This document shows positions 1 through 11,239 of a stretch of 64,000 bases of DNA, in pieces. Position numbers and translations under genes: made by a program. Position 1 is the first letter of the stretch; each line of letters begins with the position of its first letter. The stretch covers positions 18,767,116-18,831,115 of the forward strand of contig NC_050474.1 in the NCBI RefSeq assembly GCF_013373865.1. Reading direction: 5' to 3'. The notes below the pieces were generated by a model. The model saw only the letters and a program-made list of their open reading frames with translations. It did no database searches and was not told the origin of the DNA. The DNA is from Monomorium pharaonis. Its lineage: Eukaryota; Arthropoda; Insecta; Hymenoptera; Formicidae.

Positions 1-335
1 GCTAATAGACGTTTTGCAAACGAGTGCTGATTACATCAAAACTCCTTGGTACACAAGATATTTTGTAGACAGGATAGTAATATTCTTCTCTGAACACTTT
101 AGCAAGCGCACGTTTTGAATTCTGCTTGATACTGCGTATAACAATTTTACAATAGAAAGACCAGAGTCACGCATGACATGCGTGTACGCACCCACACGCA
201 CACATATACATACGGGCAACGCACACGTACAAAATGAATATGCGTATATATGTATGTACCTGGAGTACGTGACTCCAGGCTGCGATCTCTAGGTGTTGTC
301 ACGTACCAACTCAGGGTGTCACCATCCTAATCACC
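1..335 (-). promoter_or_regulatory. Orphan 5' control block of a receptor gene lying left of the window
   Basis: This stretch is nearly identical to 3643-3958, which lies directly upstream of the receptor gene at 2086-3624. It has the gene-proximal motif GCTAATAGACGTTTTGCAAA at position 1, the conserved GATACTGCGTATAACAATT segment near 130-150, a short CA-rich tract near 190-215 and the distal block ending in CTCAGGGTGTCACC near 325. In the other copies the ATG lies about 20-30 bp to the left of this first motif, so a further minus-strand receptor should start just outside the window. That it acts as a promoter is inferred from position and conservation only. Confidence 0.6.
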
Positions 336-1299
336 TAACAAAAAAGCCATTACAAAAAGCGATAGCTATCGTTATACGACTTTTGTTGGGACGTGCAGGC
401 ACGTCAAACTATCCAAGGCGTCTATGATCCTCCTGCGGCCGTCTTATCTCATTATGCCGTTTCCATCAATTCGTTTTATCTTGAATGCATCAACGAAAAA
501 ATTATTTACCGCGGTCATCAACACACAAAAAAATGGATCTTGCTGCAAGTAAATTCTATTCTTGAACGCTATATGCCTTGACATAACTGTTGAATGCTGT
601 GCTAAACTAAAAATGTTCTTTTACATCAATAATAAATAGATTTGTATAAAGCATATTTTATTCTTAAAATGAATATTATTCACCACTATGTGGTGTGTTT
701 CTTGTGAACAAAATACACTTTCTGGACAAAACCGACTCGCCAAGAGTGCCGAAAGAACAAAGATTTTGTCATCGACATGTAATACTAGACTGAAAGGCAC
801 TGATCATATCCTACACAAAATAATTGTACACGATTAGAATATTCTACACAATTATATTGTACACAAAAAAATTATACGTCGAAAAACTGCGTCCAGTAAA
901 TTATTTTTCTACGCATAATATATCCGTGTACAATATTTAATTCAAGGTTAATTCTTGTGGGCAGTATTTCCACATACAATATTTTGTGTACAATATATTT
1001 GTGTAGAATATTCTGATCGTATACAATCATTTTGTGGAAAATATGATCAGTGCCGACTGAAACGTGTTAGTCATAAAAGTAATCGAGAAAAATGAAAATA
1101 AAATTGTAAAAACATTTAAGAAAAATAGTATGTTTAAATTAAACTCATTAAGAAAAAAATTACATTTAATGTAAGTACATTTCAGTGTTAAATTAATGCA
1201 ATTTTATTGTTTAATTAAATCAAACTTTGTTTTAATTTATAAAATTTTAATTTTACTGTAACAATAATTTATTCTTTGTTAAAAAATATTTACTTTTAA
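336..1299. other. Duplicated AT-rich spacer
   Basis: Non-coding spacer duplicated at about 3960-4960, with only scattered substitutions and small indels between the copies. It includes a shared segment with CCTGCGGCCGTCTTATCTCA near 430 that also recurs near 4065 and 17935. No gene is visible. The one discrete element inside is the hairpin transposon at 796-1054. Confidence 0.5.
796..1054. mobile_element. Hairpin MITE with 8-bp target duplication, copy 1
   Basis: The element starts GGCACTGATCATAT and ends with the reverse complement ATATGATCAGTGCC. The inverted arms stay similar for roughly 100 bp each, so most of the 259-bp element can fold on itself. It is flanked by the 8-bp direct repeat GACTGAAA (788-795 and 1055-1062). 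The equivalent spacer at 39409-39416 has one GACTGAAA and no element, which is a paralogous empty site. An 8-bp duplication fits hAT, P or Merlin-type DNA transposons; the family is undecided. It has no coding capacity, so it would depend on a transposase supplied elsewhere. Confidence 0.82.
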
Positions 1300-1309
1300 T
1301 ACTATTTTA

Positions 1310-1602
1310 GATATAAAATATTCTCGAATAGAAACATTTTTGCACAGTTTAAAAAATACAACTTTTTGTGTGTTTACAAACTTAAATATGTCGCCTTAAA
1401 CAGCAAAGAAAGAAACATATCATGTTGTACATCAAAATAATAGAACATATAATTAAGTTAATTATACATAAAATTATCGTGACATTCTTGCGACATTTGC
1501 GCGGACATGCAATGCCAACACCTAGAAACCGGGAAATATTGGGCGTAACATGTGCTGTAGCAACGGTGTGTTGTCGCCTACTGGTGCACAGATCTTTTCC
1601 AT
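1310..1602 (-). pseudogene. Relic first exon of a receptor gene
   Basis: Reading leftward from an ATG at 1602, the first residues MEKICAPVGDN and then LRPI match the N-terminus of the intact receptors. A stop (TAG) follows, where the intact genes have Ser-Trp. In a shifted frame the next residues read VGIACPRKC and then a hydrophobic segment like transmembrane helix 1. The frame then breaks down. No exon 2 or exon 3 is attached. Related relics lie at 4960-5264, 8020-8744 and 18195-18470. Confidence 0.75.
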
Positions 1603-2085
1603 TTTTACCTCTTACTTTTTTTGTTAATCGACATAAACAGAACTGATAATATTATACTCACACAAAATATTGTGTAAGAAAAATAGCAAAGATTTTCTGG
1701 AAATAAAACGCTTCTACGAGCGCGTGCCATGAATTTTACCTGATATTTTATGTAACATCAAAATAGAATGCTTCTGAAATTTCACAATATTAAATCACGT
1801 GTTATTAACTGTATTACTATAAATTTACTTTTTTATATGCAAAAATTTAAATGTTTATTTATATGCAATAAATTATTGTATATAGTATGTCTACTAAGAT
1901 TTTTTACGTAAATAAGATTTTCACATAAATCAGTAACCATTCTTTTAATTTAGTACAAAAAAAAATTTATCATTTCTTTTATACGACAATATACACGTTT
2001 ATTAATACAAAATAAGCTTATTGAAAATAGACAGAATATTACAGCAATAACTTCTTTTAACAGGAAATATATATATATATATAAA
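1603..2085. other. 3' flank of the first receptor gene
   Basis: AT-rich, no gene. A reverse-strand AATAAA (1998-2003) lies about 85 bp past the stop codon of the receptor at 2086-3624 and could be its polyadenylation signal. The sequence is homologous to 5265-5824 and 8745-9313. Confidence 0.4.
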
Positions 2086-3624
2086 TCATAAATTACCAGT
2101 ACAAGTTGCACTTTGTTTTTGTTTAGATTTATAAAATTGAATGAAAATTATCAAATATGTGACGATTATACCGACAAACTGAAAAATAAGTATATTTTAA
2201 TTAATTGCTTTAAGATCTATTTATATTAAAATTCGGAATTAGTTAATTTTACATAATATCATATAAGTAAATATTATACTTACACCACAGAACAGATTAT
2301 TGTTCATTTCAAAGAAATCGCATGCCGTAAATGATACTCGACGATGTTGTAGTTGAATAAGAAAAGCATTAATTTCATTATTGACATGGTCGCGAGCCAA
2401 AATTTTACGCAAAAGTTTTTCCACGACAACGTAATTCCAATCGTAACTGTTACTCCAATTAAAATTTTGCTCGCCGTCCGCGCTTTCCAATGGCGGTCGT
2501 ACCTCTAAACTCGATTGATTCCTGGTATCGTTCGGTTCGTCAAACTTCATAAATTGGCATTTCAGTGCAATTGCACACATAATTGTCTTGGTTTTCTCGA
2601 ATTCTTGGCACGCGAGTTTGCAAACCCAGCAAATCACACCAAATTGAATAGTGTACAACGAAGTCACGCAATATATGAATACACTCAAAGGCATATGATT
2701 CATAAAACGTATATATCCATAGTATAGTGTAGTCGTTAGAATAGAAAAGCAGTTTGCCGAGAAGAGAAGAAGATAAAAACTGTTAATATTGTTTATCACA
2801 ATTACTAGGTCACAAATATCTGCATAACACACAAAAGTCTAAATCATTTCAATATTACTACAATTTTTTGAAGACTCTATTAAACTGTATCTCACGCCAC
2901 ACGAACTTACATTATCTAATTTCAAAACAACAAATAATATTCGACACAACTTACCGTTATGCAGTTCTCTAATGCGTCTAATCTTGAGCGCGATCAATGG
3001 CGCATCAGATAGCTTATCCAAATGACCGAGCATCTTATTTATCATTTTATATCTGTAATAAAGCACGTAAACAACAACACCGAAGAAGAAACTGTTGATC
3101 GTCGACCGTGCCATCATGTAATAAGTAGGAAGACTTTTCATCACACGGTTATTTGAATAAAAAAAGTGATATAGGTAGAGTACAATCGGGATCAAACACA
3201 CAAAAGTCATAAGAATCGCTACTACTTCCATGACTTTTACGGGTCGATCGTTCATGTGTGTTTCTTTTCTAATTTTTCGATCGAGCTCCTTTATTTTGTA
3301 CATCAGCTCTGGCCACGTGTCATACTGTCTGATTCCGTGATAAATGTAATAATATGCCGCTACGAAGTCTATCGTCTTATCTATAATCAAGGCGAATTGT
3401 ATTACTGAATCCATAGATAAAGCCGAAACGCTCTTACGGATGAAAATTGTTAGGAACACTGTACACATAACCAGGTGTATGATACGTATGACTATCGTCA
3501 CAAACTTTGGACACTTTAGCGGATGTGCAATACCCACGCCCATGAACCAAGACACATAAGATATTGGACGCAAGGTGTGCTCTATCGATGGCGAGTTACG
3601 TACTGGCATACGAATCTCCTCCAT
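2086..3624 (-). CDS. Gustatory-receptor-like gene A (three exons, 432 aa)
   Basis: Predicted seven-transmembrane chemoreceptor of the insect gustatory receptor family; the ligand is unknown. Exons: 3624-2955, 2819-2284 and 2178-2086. Donors are GTAAGT and acceptors end in CAG. Joining them gives an uninterrupted frame of 1299 nt. Exon 1 holds the cytoplasmic N-terminus (MEEIRMPV, then RPISYVSWFMGVGIAHP) and four hydrophobic segments. Exon 2 holds two more and a long hydrophilic loop. Exon 3 begins FVGIIV and contains TYLIIFIQF, the diagnostic family motif before the C-terminus. Its C-terminal tail (YKSKQKQSATCTGNL) is longer than in most neighbours. Closest relatives in the array appear to be genes K and L. 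A 5' block at 3650-3958 lies upstream. Confidence 0.88.
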
Positions 3625-4434
3625 TTTCTATTATTTTCTTGCTAATAGACGTTTTGCAAACGAGTGCTGATTACAAAAACTCCTTGGTAAACAAGATATT
3701 TTGTAGACAGGATAGTAATATTCTTCTCTGAACACTTTAGCAAACGCACGTTTTGAATTCTGCTTGATACTGCGTATAACAATTGTACAATAGAAAGATC
3801 AGAGTCACGCATGACATGCACGCACATACACGCACACATATACATGCGCGCAAACGCACAGGTACGAAATAAATATGCGTATATATGTATGTACCTGGAG
3901 TACGTGACTCCAGGCTGCGATCTCTAGGTGTTGTCACGTACCAACTCAGGGTGTCACCATCCTAATCACCTACCAAAAAAGCCATTACAAAAAGCGATAG
4001 CTGTCGTTATACGACTTTTGTTGGGACGCGCAGGCACGTCAAACTATCCAAGGCGTCTATGATCCTCCTGCGGCCGTCTTATCTCATTATGCCGTTTCCA
4101 TCAATTCGTTTTATCTTGAATGCATCAACGAAAAAATTATTTACCGCGGTCATCAATACACAAAAAAAATGAATCTTGCTGTAAGTAAATTCTATTCTTG
4201 AACGCTATATGCCTTAGTATAACCGTTAATGCTATGCTAAACTAAAAATGTTCTTTTACATCAATAATAAATAAATTTATACAAAGCATATTTTATTCTT
4301 AAAATGAATATTATTTACCACTGTGTGATGTGTTTTTCGTGAACAAAAAACGCTTTCTGGATAAATAAAACCGGCTCACCAAGAGTGCGAAAAGAACTAA
4401 GATTTCGCCATCGACATGTAATACTAGACTGAAA
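3625..4434. other. 5' control block of gene A and duplicated spacer
   Basis: 3650-3958 is the conserved 5' block described at 1-335, here with a weak CA tract near 3818-3860. 3960-4434 is spacer matching 336-795. No coding sequence. Confidence 0.5.
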
Positions 4435-4690
4435 GACGCTGATCATATTCTACACAAAATAATTGTACACGATTAGAATATTCTACACAAATATATTGTA
4501 CACAAAAAAATTCTACGTGAAAAAACTGCGTGTAGTGGACAATTTTTCTGCGCACAATATATCCGTATGCAATTTTTATCAAGGATAATTCTTGTGGGCA
4601 GTTTTTCCGCGTACAATTTTTGTGTACCATATATTTGTGTAAAATATTCTAATCGTGTACAATTATTATGTGCAAAATATGATCAGTACC
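4435..4690. mobile_element. Hairpin MITE with 8-bp target duplication, copy 2
   Basis: This is the 256-bp paralogous copy of the element at 796-1054, flanked by GACTGAAA at 4427-4434 and 4691-4698. The termini have drifted (left end GACGCTGATCAT, right end ATGATCAGTACC). Because element and flanks match copy 1, it most likely arrived by duplication of the whole unit rather than by a second transposition. Confidence 0.8.
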
Positions 4691-4959
4691 GACTGAAACG
4701 TGTCATTCTTAAAAGTAATCAAGAAAAATGAAGACAAAATTGTGAAAACATTTAAGGAAAATAGTATATTAAAATTAAACTCATTACGAAAAAAATTACA
4801 TTTAATATATGCACAGTGTTGAATTAATGCAATTTTATTGTTTAATTAAATCAAACTTTGTTTTAATTTATAAAATTTTAATTTTACTGTAACAATAATT
4901 TATTCTTTGTCAAAAAAAATTCATTTTTAATACTATTTTAGATATAAAATATTCTCGAA

Positions 4960-5264
4960 TAGAAGCATTTTTGCACAGTTTGAAAAATACAATTTTTTGT
5001 GCGTTTATAAACTTAAATATGTCGCTTTAAAGAGCAAAGAAAGCATCATCAAGGAAGAAATATATCATGTCGTATATCAAAATAATAGAACATATAATTA
5101 AATTAATTGTACATAAAATTAACGTGATACTCTTATGACATTTGCGCGAACGTGCAATGCCAACGCCTAGAAACCAAAGTATGTATGTACGATAGGAGAC
5201 GTAACGTGCTCTCGCGCCTCAGAGAGGGCGTGTTATTGTTTATCAGTGTACAAATCTTTTCCAT
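4960..5264 (-). pseudogene. Relic first exon of a receptor gene, second copy
   Basis: The ATG at 5264 opens MEKICTLINNNTPS, like the relic at 1310-1602, but an early indel throws the frame off within about 20 codons. Downstream fragments matching the first hydrophobic helix survive in other frames. The copy sits in the same place relative to the 8-bp-TSD hairpin as the first relic. Confidence 0.72.
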
Positions 5265-5824
5265 TTTCGTTTCATACTCTTGATAATTAACGTGAACAAA
5301 ACTGATTACATTATACTTTCCCACGCAGAATATTGTGTAAAAAAAATAATAAAGTTTTCCTGGTAACAAAACACTTCTACGAAAGCGTGCCGTGAATTTT
5401 CACTGATAATTTATGTAACACAACAAGGAACGACGTATTAGCTCTGCAATTCTACAATATTAAATTGCGTGTCATTAAATGTATCATTAAAAACTTATTT
5501 TTTTATATGCACATATGTAAATAATTATTTATATGCAATAAATTAAATATTTAAATTATTTTGTATCATATGTCCCTTAATGTAAAATTCATAACATAAA
5601 TAAGGTTTTTACATAAATCAGTAACCGTTCTTTTAATTCATATACAAAGAAAAATTTCTTATGGTTTCTCTTATGCGACAATTTACACGTTCATTAATAC
5701 GAAATAAAATTATTGAGAATAAACAAAGCATTACAACTATAACTTCTTTCAACAGATAATATTCATACACATATACTATTAATAAACTACTAGTTAATCT
5801 GTTTTTATTCGGATGTTTGGATTG
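5265..5824. other. Spacer between relic and gene B
   Basis: AT-rich, homologous to 8745-9313 and 1603-2085. It contains the 3' flank of gene B. No gene or RNA recognised. Confidence 0.4.
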
Positions 5825-7360
5825 TTAAGCAAATTGAATGAAGATCATCAAATATGTGAAGATTACTCCGACAAACTAAAAAATAAATTAATTTTATTTT
5901 ATTGTTTTGAGGCCTAAATTATATTGCAATTCAGAAACAGATAATTTTACATACATTGTATGCCGTAAATAAATATTGTACTCACACTACAGAACAAATT
6001 ATTGTTCATTTCGAAGAATTCGCAGGCCATAAATGATACTCGACGATGTTGTAGTTGAATCAAAAACCCATTAATTTCGTTATTGACATTGTCTTCAGCC
6101 GTAATTTTGCCCAAAAGATTTTCCATGACAACGTAATTCCAATCGTGACTGTTACTCTTATTAAAATTTTGCTCGCTGTCCGCGCCTTCCAATGGCAGTC
6201 GTACCTCTAAACTCGATTGATTCCTTGTATCGTTCAATTTATCAAACTTCATAGATTGGTACTTCAATGCAATTGCGCACATAATTATCTTGGTTTTATC
6301 GAATTCTTGACGCGCGAGTGTGCAAATCCAACATACCAAACCAAATTGCACAGTATATATAATGGAATCGGTATAAAACAGCAATGAATTCGCATATCGT
6401 TCTTTCCCCATAGATAAGTACGCATCGTATAGTTTAGTCGTGACCAAAAAGAAGCAGTTTGCCGAGCAGAAAAGAAGATAAAGTCCATGAGTATTGTTCA
6501 TCATAATAATGAGATCACAAATATCTGTATGACAAAATTCATGAGTCGATAACATTCCTATATTACCGTAATTTCTTCATAAACTGTATTAAATTATATC
6601 TTGCTGCACATAAAGTTACATTATCTAATTACAACACAACAAGTAATATTCACCAAAACTTACCATTATGCAATTCTCTGATGCGTCTAATTTTCAGAGC
6701 GATCAATGGTGCATCAGATAGCTTATCCAAATGGCCGAGCATTTTATTTATCGTTTGATATCTATAATACAGCACATAGACGACAATGTCAAAGAAGAAG
6801 CTGTTGATCAACGACCGTGCCATCATGTAATAAAACAGCCAAGTAGTGAGCGCATAAATAAAAGACATACGTAAATATATAAAATAATATAGATGTATCA
6901 CAATTGGAATCAAAGGCCAACAGACAAAAGTCATGAGAATCGCTACTGCTTCCATGATTTTTACTGGTTGATTGTTCATGTGTGTTTCTTTCCTGATCTT
7001 TCGATCGAGCTCCTTTATTTTGTCAATCAGCTCTGACCAGTTGTACTGCCTGATTCCGTGATAAAAGTAATAATATACCGTTATGAAGTATATTATGCTA
7101 TTTATAACGTGGATGAATTTCGTTATTGAAATCACGTTTAAACGTATACCTCGATACATAACGTATTCCTGGTAAAATGTTATTAAGTAAATCGTAGATA
7201 TTATCAGGTGAATGATACGTATGACTATCGTCACATACTTTGAACACTTTCGCGGATGTGCAACACCTACGCCCATGCACCAAGATGTGTAAGATATTGG
7301 ACGTAAGATGTGCTCTATCGACGGCGAGTTGTCGTGTACAGGCGCATGAATCTCCTCCAT
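5825..7360 (-). CDS. Gustatory-receptor-like gene B (three exons, 428 aa)
   Basis: Exons: 7360-6664, 6524-5986 and 5875-5825 (1287 nt, open throughout). Hydrophobic segments fall at about residues 42-63, 83-102, 136-162 and 172-199 (exon 1), and 245-270 and 283-302 (exon 2); the last spans the exon 2/3 joint. Exon 3 reads FVGVIFTYLMIFIQFA then stop, a very short tail. A hydrophilic loop of about 95 residues before the last helix contains SSLEVRLPLEGADSEQN, an array-specific segment. Intron 1 is 139 bp and intron 2 is 110 bp. It is the closest relative of gene C. The 5' block lies at 7380-7737, with a CA tract at 7595-7621. Confidence 0.88.
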
Positions 7361-8019
7361 TTTCGTCTATTATTTTCTTGCTAATCGACGTTTTGCAAAC
7401 GTGTACTGATTACATTAAAACTTTTGGTAAACGGTACAAAATATTTAGTAAACAAAATAATAAAGTTGTTTGTGGGTAAGATAATAATATTTTTCTGAAC
7501 ACTTTAACAAGCACACGCCTTGGATTTTGCTTGATACTGCATATAACAGTTGTACAATAGAGATATTTAAAGTCATGTACGATGTGCGCACGCATACACA
7601 CACACACACACACACACACACGCCATATAAGCGCGCGACACGCACATTATACATGCAAAATGAATATGCGTATACGTGAATGTGATTCCATTAGGTTGCG
7701 GCTTCTAGACGTTGTCACATATCGACTCAGGGTGTCACCTCCTAACAAAAAAAAGCAATTACAAAAAATGATAGCTGCCATTAGGTAACTTTTATCGCAA
7801 CGCGCGGGTGTGCCAAACTGTTTGCGGCGTTTGTGTTTCTCTTTGAGCTGTCTGATCTCGTAGTGGCTTTAATGCCGATGCCGTCAATCGGCAGCACATT
7901 TACTCTCGGATTCACCATCAAGAAAATTATTTAAACAAGAGCTCGAGTGAGAATTGTGCATAGAGAAACATTTTTGCATAGATTGAAAAAAACAATTTTT
8001 TGTGTGTTTATAAACTTGA
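7361..8019. promoter_or_regulatory. 5' control block of gene B and adjoining spacer
   Basis: The block at 7380-7737 includes the shared TTGATACTGCATATAACAGT segment (7527-7552 region), a CA tract at 7595-7621 and the distal GACTCAGGGTGTCACC. In gene orientation these lie about 20 to 375 bp upstream of the ATG. The rest is spacer like that at 25260-25440. The regulatory role is inferred from conservation across paralogs. Confidence 0.45.
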
Positions 8020-8744
8020 ATATGTCGCCTTAAAGAGCAAAGAAAGCATCATCAAGGAAGAAACATATCATATCGTATATCAAAATAATAGAACATGTAA
8101 TCAAGTTAATTATACATAAAATTATCGTGACACTCTTGCAACATTTGCGCGGACGTGCTATGCCAACGCCTAGAAACCAGAGGATGTACGATAGTAGACG
8201 TAACATGTGCTCTCGCGCTTCAGCGAGGGCGTGTTAACGTCTACACAGAGAGAAAAGTTTCTTTGGATTTAATAAATTTTCTTTAAGTCAAACAAATTTG
8301 TTTATTGATATACGCCAATGAAACTAATGTTTGAACAAACAAATACAATTGTTTGACTTTCAAACAAAGTAATTGTTCCTTCTAAATAAAATATTTTTTG
8401 AAAGAATTCAATATTTTCTTTGAAAAAAAGAAAAAAACCATTGTTCCGTCAAACAATATGATTTAATGTAACGAAACAATCAAATTTTTATTTAATAAAA
8501 TAATATTTTGTAAAAAATAAAGTTTTTGTTTGAATCAAATATTTCAAGTATTATCTCAAATAATTGTGATTATTCTGTCAAACAATATGGTTTAATGTAA
8601 CAAAACTATCAAATTTTTATTCAATAAAATAATATTTTGTAAGAAATACATTTTTTCCAGTGAAACAAATATAATTCAAACAAATCCATATATTAAATTC
8701 AAAGAAACAGTTCTCTCTGTGTATCAGTGTACAAATCTTTTCCA
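8020..8744 (-). pseudogene. Relic receptor first exon split by a MITE
   Basis: The ATG at 8744 and the first residues MEKICTLI are separated from the rest of the relic (8243 leftward) by the 478-bp element at 8244-8721. Without the insert it would be collinear with the relic at 4960-5264, including the TTTCTAGGCGTTGGCATAGC region near 8160-8180. The reading frame was already lost before the insertion, since the same lesions are shared with the other relic. Confidence 0.75.
8244..8721. mobile_element. TA-flanked MITE, mariner-type
   Basis: The ends are an inverted pair: CACAGAGAGAAAAGTTTCTT on the left and, read in reverse complement, CACAGAGAGAACTGTTTCTT on the right. Similarity continues for about 30 more bases. 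It is flanked by TA (8242-8243 and 8722-8723), the target preference of Tc1/mariner elements. The interior is AT-rich with a direct duplication (about 8450-8527 and 8577-8656). There is no transposase. The paralogous relic at 4960-5264 is the empty site. Confidence 0.85.
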
Positions 8745-9313
8745 TTTTCGTTTCATACTCTTTTGATAATCGACGTGAACAAAACTGATTACATTATACT
8801 TTCTCACGCAGAATATTGTGTAGAAAAAATAATAAAGGTTTCCTGGAAACAAAACACTTCTACGAAAGCGTGCTGTAAATTTTTACTGATAATTTATGTA
8901 ACACAACAAAAAACGACGTATTAGCTCTGAAATTCTACAATATTAAATTGCGTGTCATTAAATGTATCATTAAAAATTTTTTTTTATATACAAATATTTA
9001 AATAATAATTTATATGCAATAAATTAAACATTTAAATTATTTTGTATCATATGTCCACTAATGTAAAATTTTTAACATAAATAAGGTTTTTACATAAATC
9101 AGTAACCGTTCTTTTAATTTATATACAAAGAAAAATTTCTTATAGTTTCTCTTATGCGACAATTTACACGTTCATTAATACGAAATAAAATTATTGAGAA
9201 TAAACAAAGCATTACAACTGTAACTTCTTTCAACAGATGATATTCATACACGTATACTATTAATAAACTACCAGTACAAGTTAATATCTGTTTTTGTTTG
9301 GATTTTTGGATTG
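8745..9313. other. Spacer, 3' flank of gene C
   Basis: AT-rich and homologous to 5265-5824. Nothing else recognised. Confidence 0.4.
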
Positions 9314-10849
9314 TTAAGCAAATTGAATGAAGATCATCAAAAATGTGAAGATCACTCCGACAAACTAAAAAGTAAATTAATTTTATTTTATTGTTTTGAA
9401 ACCTAAATTATATTGCAATTCAGAAACAGATAATTTTATATACATTGTATGACGTAAATAAATATTGTACTCACACTACAGAACAAATTATTGTTCATTT
9501 CGAAGAATTCGCAGGCCATAAATGATACTCGACGATGTTGTAATTGAATCAAAAATCCATTAATTTCGTTATTGACATTGTCTTGAGCCATAAATTTGCC
9601 CAAAAGATTTTCCATGACTACGTAATTCCAATCGTGACTATTACTCCTATCAAAATTTTGCTCGTTGTCCGCGCCTTCCAATGGCGGTCGTACCTCTAAA
9701 TTCGATTGATTCCTTGTATCGTTCCGTTTATCAAACTTCATAGATTGGTACTTCAATGCAATTGCGCACATAATTATCTTGGTTTTATCGAATTCTTGAC
9801 GCGCAAGTGTGCAAATCCAACATATCAAACCAAATTGCATAGTATATATAGTCGAATCGATATAAGACAGCAATGTAGTGTCATATCGTTTTTGCCCCAT
9901 AAATAAGTACGCATCGTATAGTTTGGTAGTGACCAAAAAGAAGCAGTTTGCCGAGCAAAAAAGAAGATAAAGACCATAAGTATTATTCATCTTAATAATG
10001 AGATCACAAATATCTGTATGACAAAATTCATGAGTCCATAACATTCCCATATTATCGTAATTTCTTCATAAATTGTATTAAATTATATCTTGCTGCACAT
10101 AAAATTACATTATCTAATTACAACACAACAAGCAATATTCACCAAAACTTACCATTATGCAATTCTCTGATGCGTCTGATTTTCAGTGCGATCAATGGTG
10201 TATCAGATAGCTTATCCAAATGGCCGAGCATTTTATTTACCGTTTGATATCTGTAATACAGCACATAGACAACAGTGTCAAAGAAGAAGCTGTTGATCAA
10301 CGACCGTGCCATCATGTAATAAAACAGCCAAGGAGTGAGCGGATGAGTAAAATATATACGATAATACATAAAATAATATAGGTGGATCACAATTGGAATC
10401 AAAGGACAACACACAAAAGTCATGAGAATCGCTACTGCTTCCATGATTTTTACTGGTCGATCATTTATGTGTGTTTCTTTCCTGATCTTTCGATCGAGCT
10501 CCTTTATTTTGTCCATCAGCTCTGACCAGTTATACTGCCTGATTCCGTGATAAAAGTAATAATATACCGTTATGAAGTATATTATGCTATTTATAACGTG
10601 GATGGATTTCGTTATTGAAATCACGGATAAACGTATATCTCGATACATAACGTATTCATGGATAAACATTATTAAGTAAAAAGTAGATATCATCAGGTGA
10701 ATGATACGTATGACTATCGTCACATACTTTGAACACTTTTGCGGATGTGCAATACCTACGCCCATGCACCAAGACGTGTAAGATATTGGACGTAAGATAT
10801 GCTCTATCGATGGCGAGTTGTCGTGTACTGGCGCATGAATCTCCTCCAT
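9314..10849 (-). CDS. Gustatory-receptor-like gene C (three exons, 428 aa)
   Basis: Exons: 10849-10153, 10013-9475 and 9364-9314, open throughout and the same length as gene B, its recent duplicate. Exon 3 reads FVGVIFTFLMIFIQFA, so the nearly invariant tyrosine of the TYhhhhhQF signature is phenylalanine (TTT for TAT). Start MEEIHAPVHDN and splice sites are conserved (GTAAGT and GTGAGT donors; acceptors TAG and CAG). Whether the Tyr-to-Phe change alters channel function is unknown. The 5' block at about 10870-11353 is expanded by a long CA/GA tract. Confidence 0.86.
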
Positions 10850-11074
10850 TTTTGTCTATTATTTTCTTGCTAATCGATGTTTTATAAACGTGTATTGATT
10901 ACATTAAAACTTTTGGTAAACAATACAAAATATTTAGTAAACAAAATAATAAAGTTGTTTGTGGGCAAAATAGTAATATTTTTCTGGACACTTTAACAAG
11001 CGCACGCCTTGGATTTTGCTTGATACTGCATATAACAGTTGTACAATAGAGATATTTGAAGTCATGTACGATGT

Positions 11075-11237
<163 letters not shown>

Positions 11238-11239
11238 CA

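Noticed and set aside
2515..2727. Plus-strand ORFs (about 66-95 codons) antisense to each exon 2, recurring at 9706, 21776, 23812 and 44613
   Set aside because: Their recurrence follows from the duplicated receptor exons on the other strand.
3737..3937. Short minus-strand ORFs in the 5' blocks (also 31-219, 15070-15267, 24955-25161)
   Set aside because: Frames differ between copies and run through CA repeats; conservation is at the DNA level, not protein.
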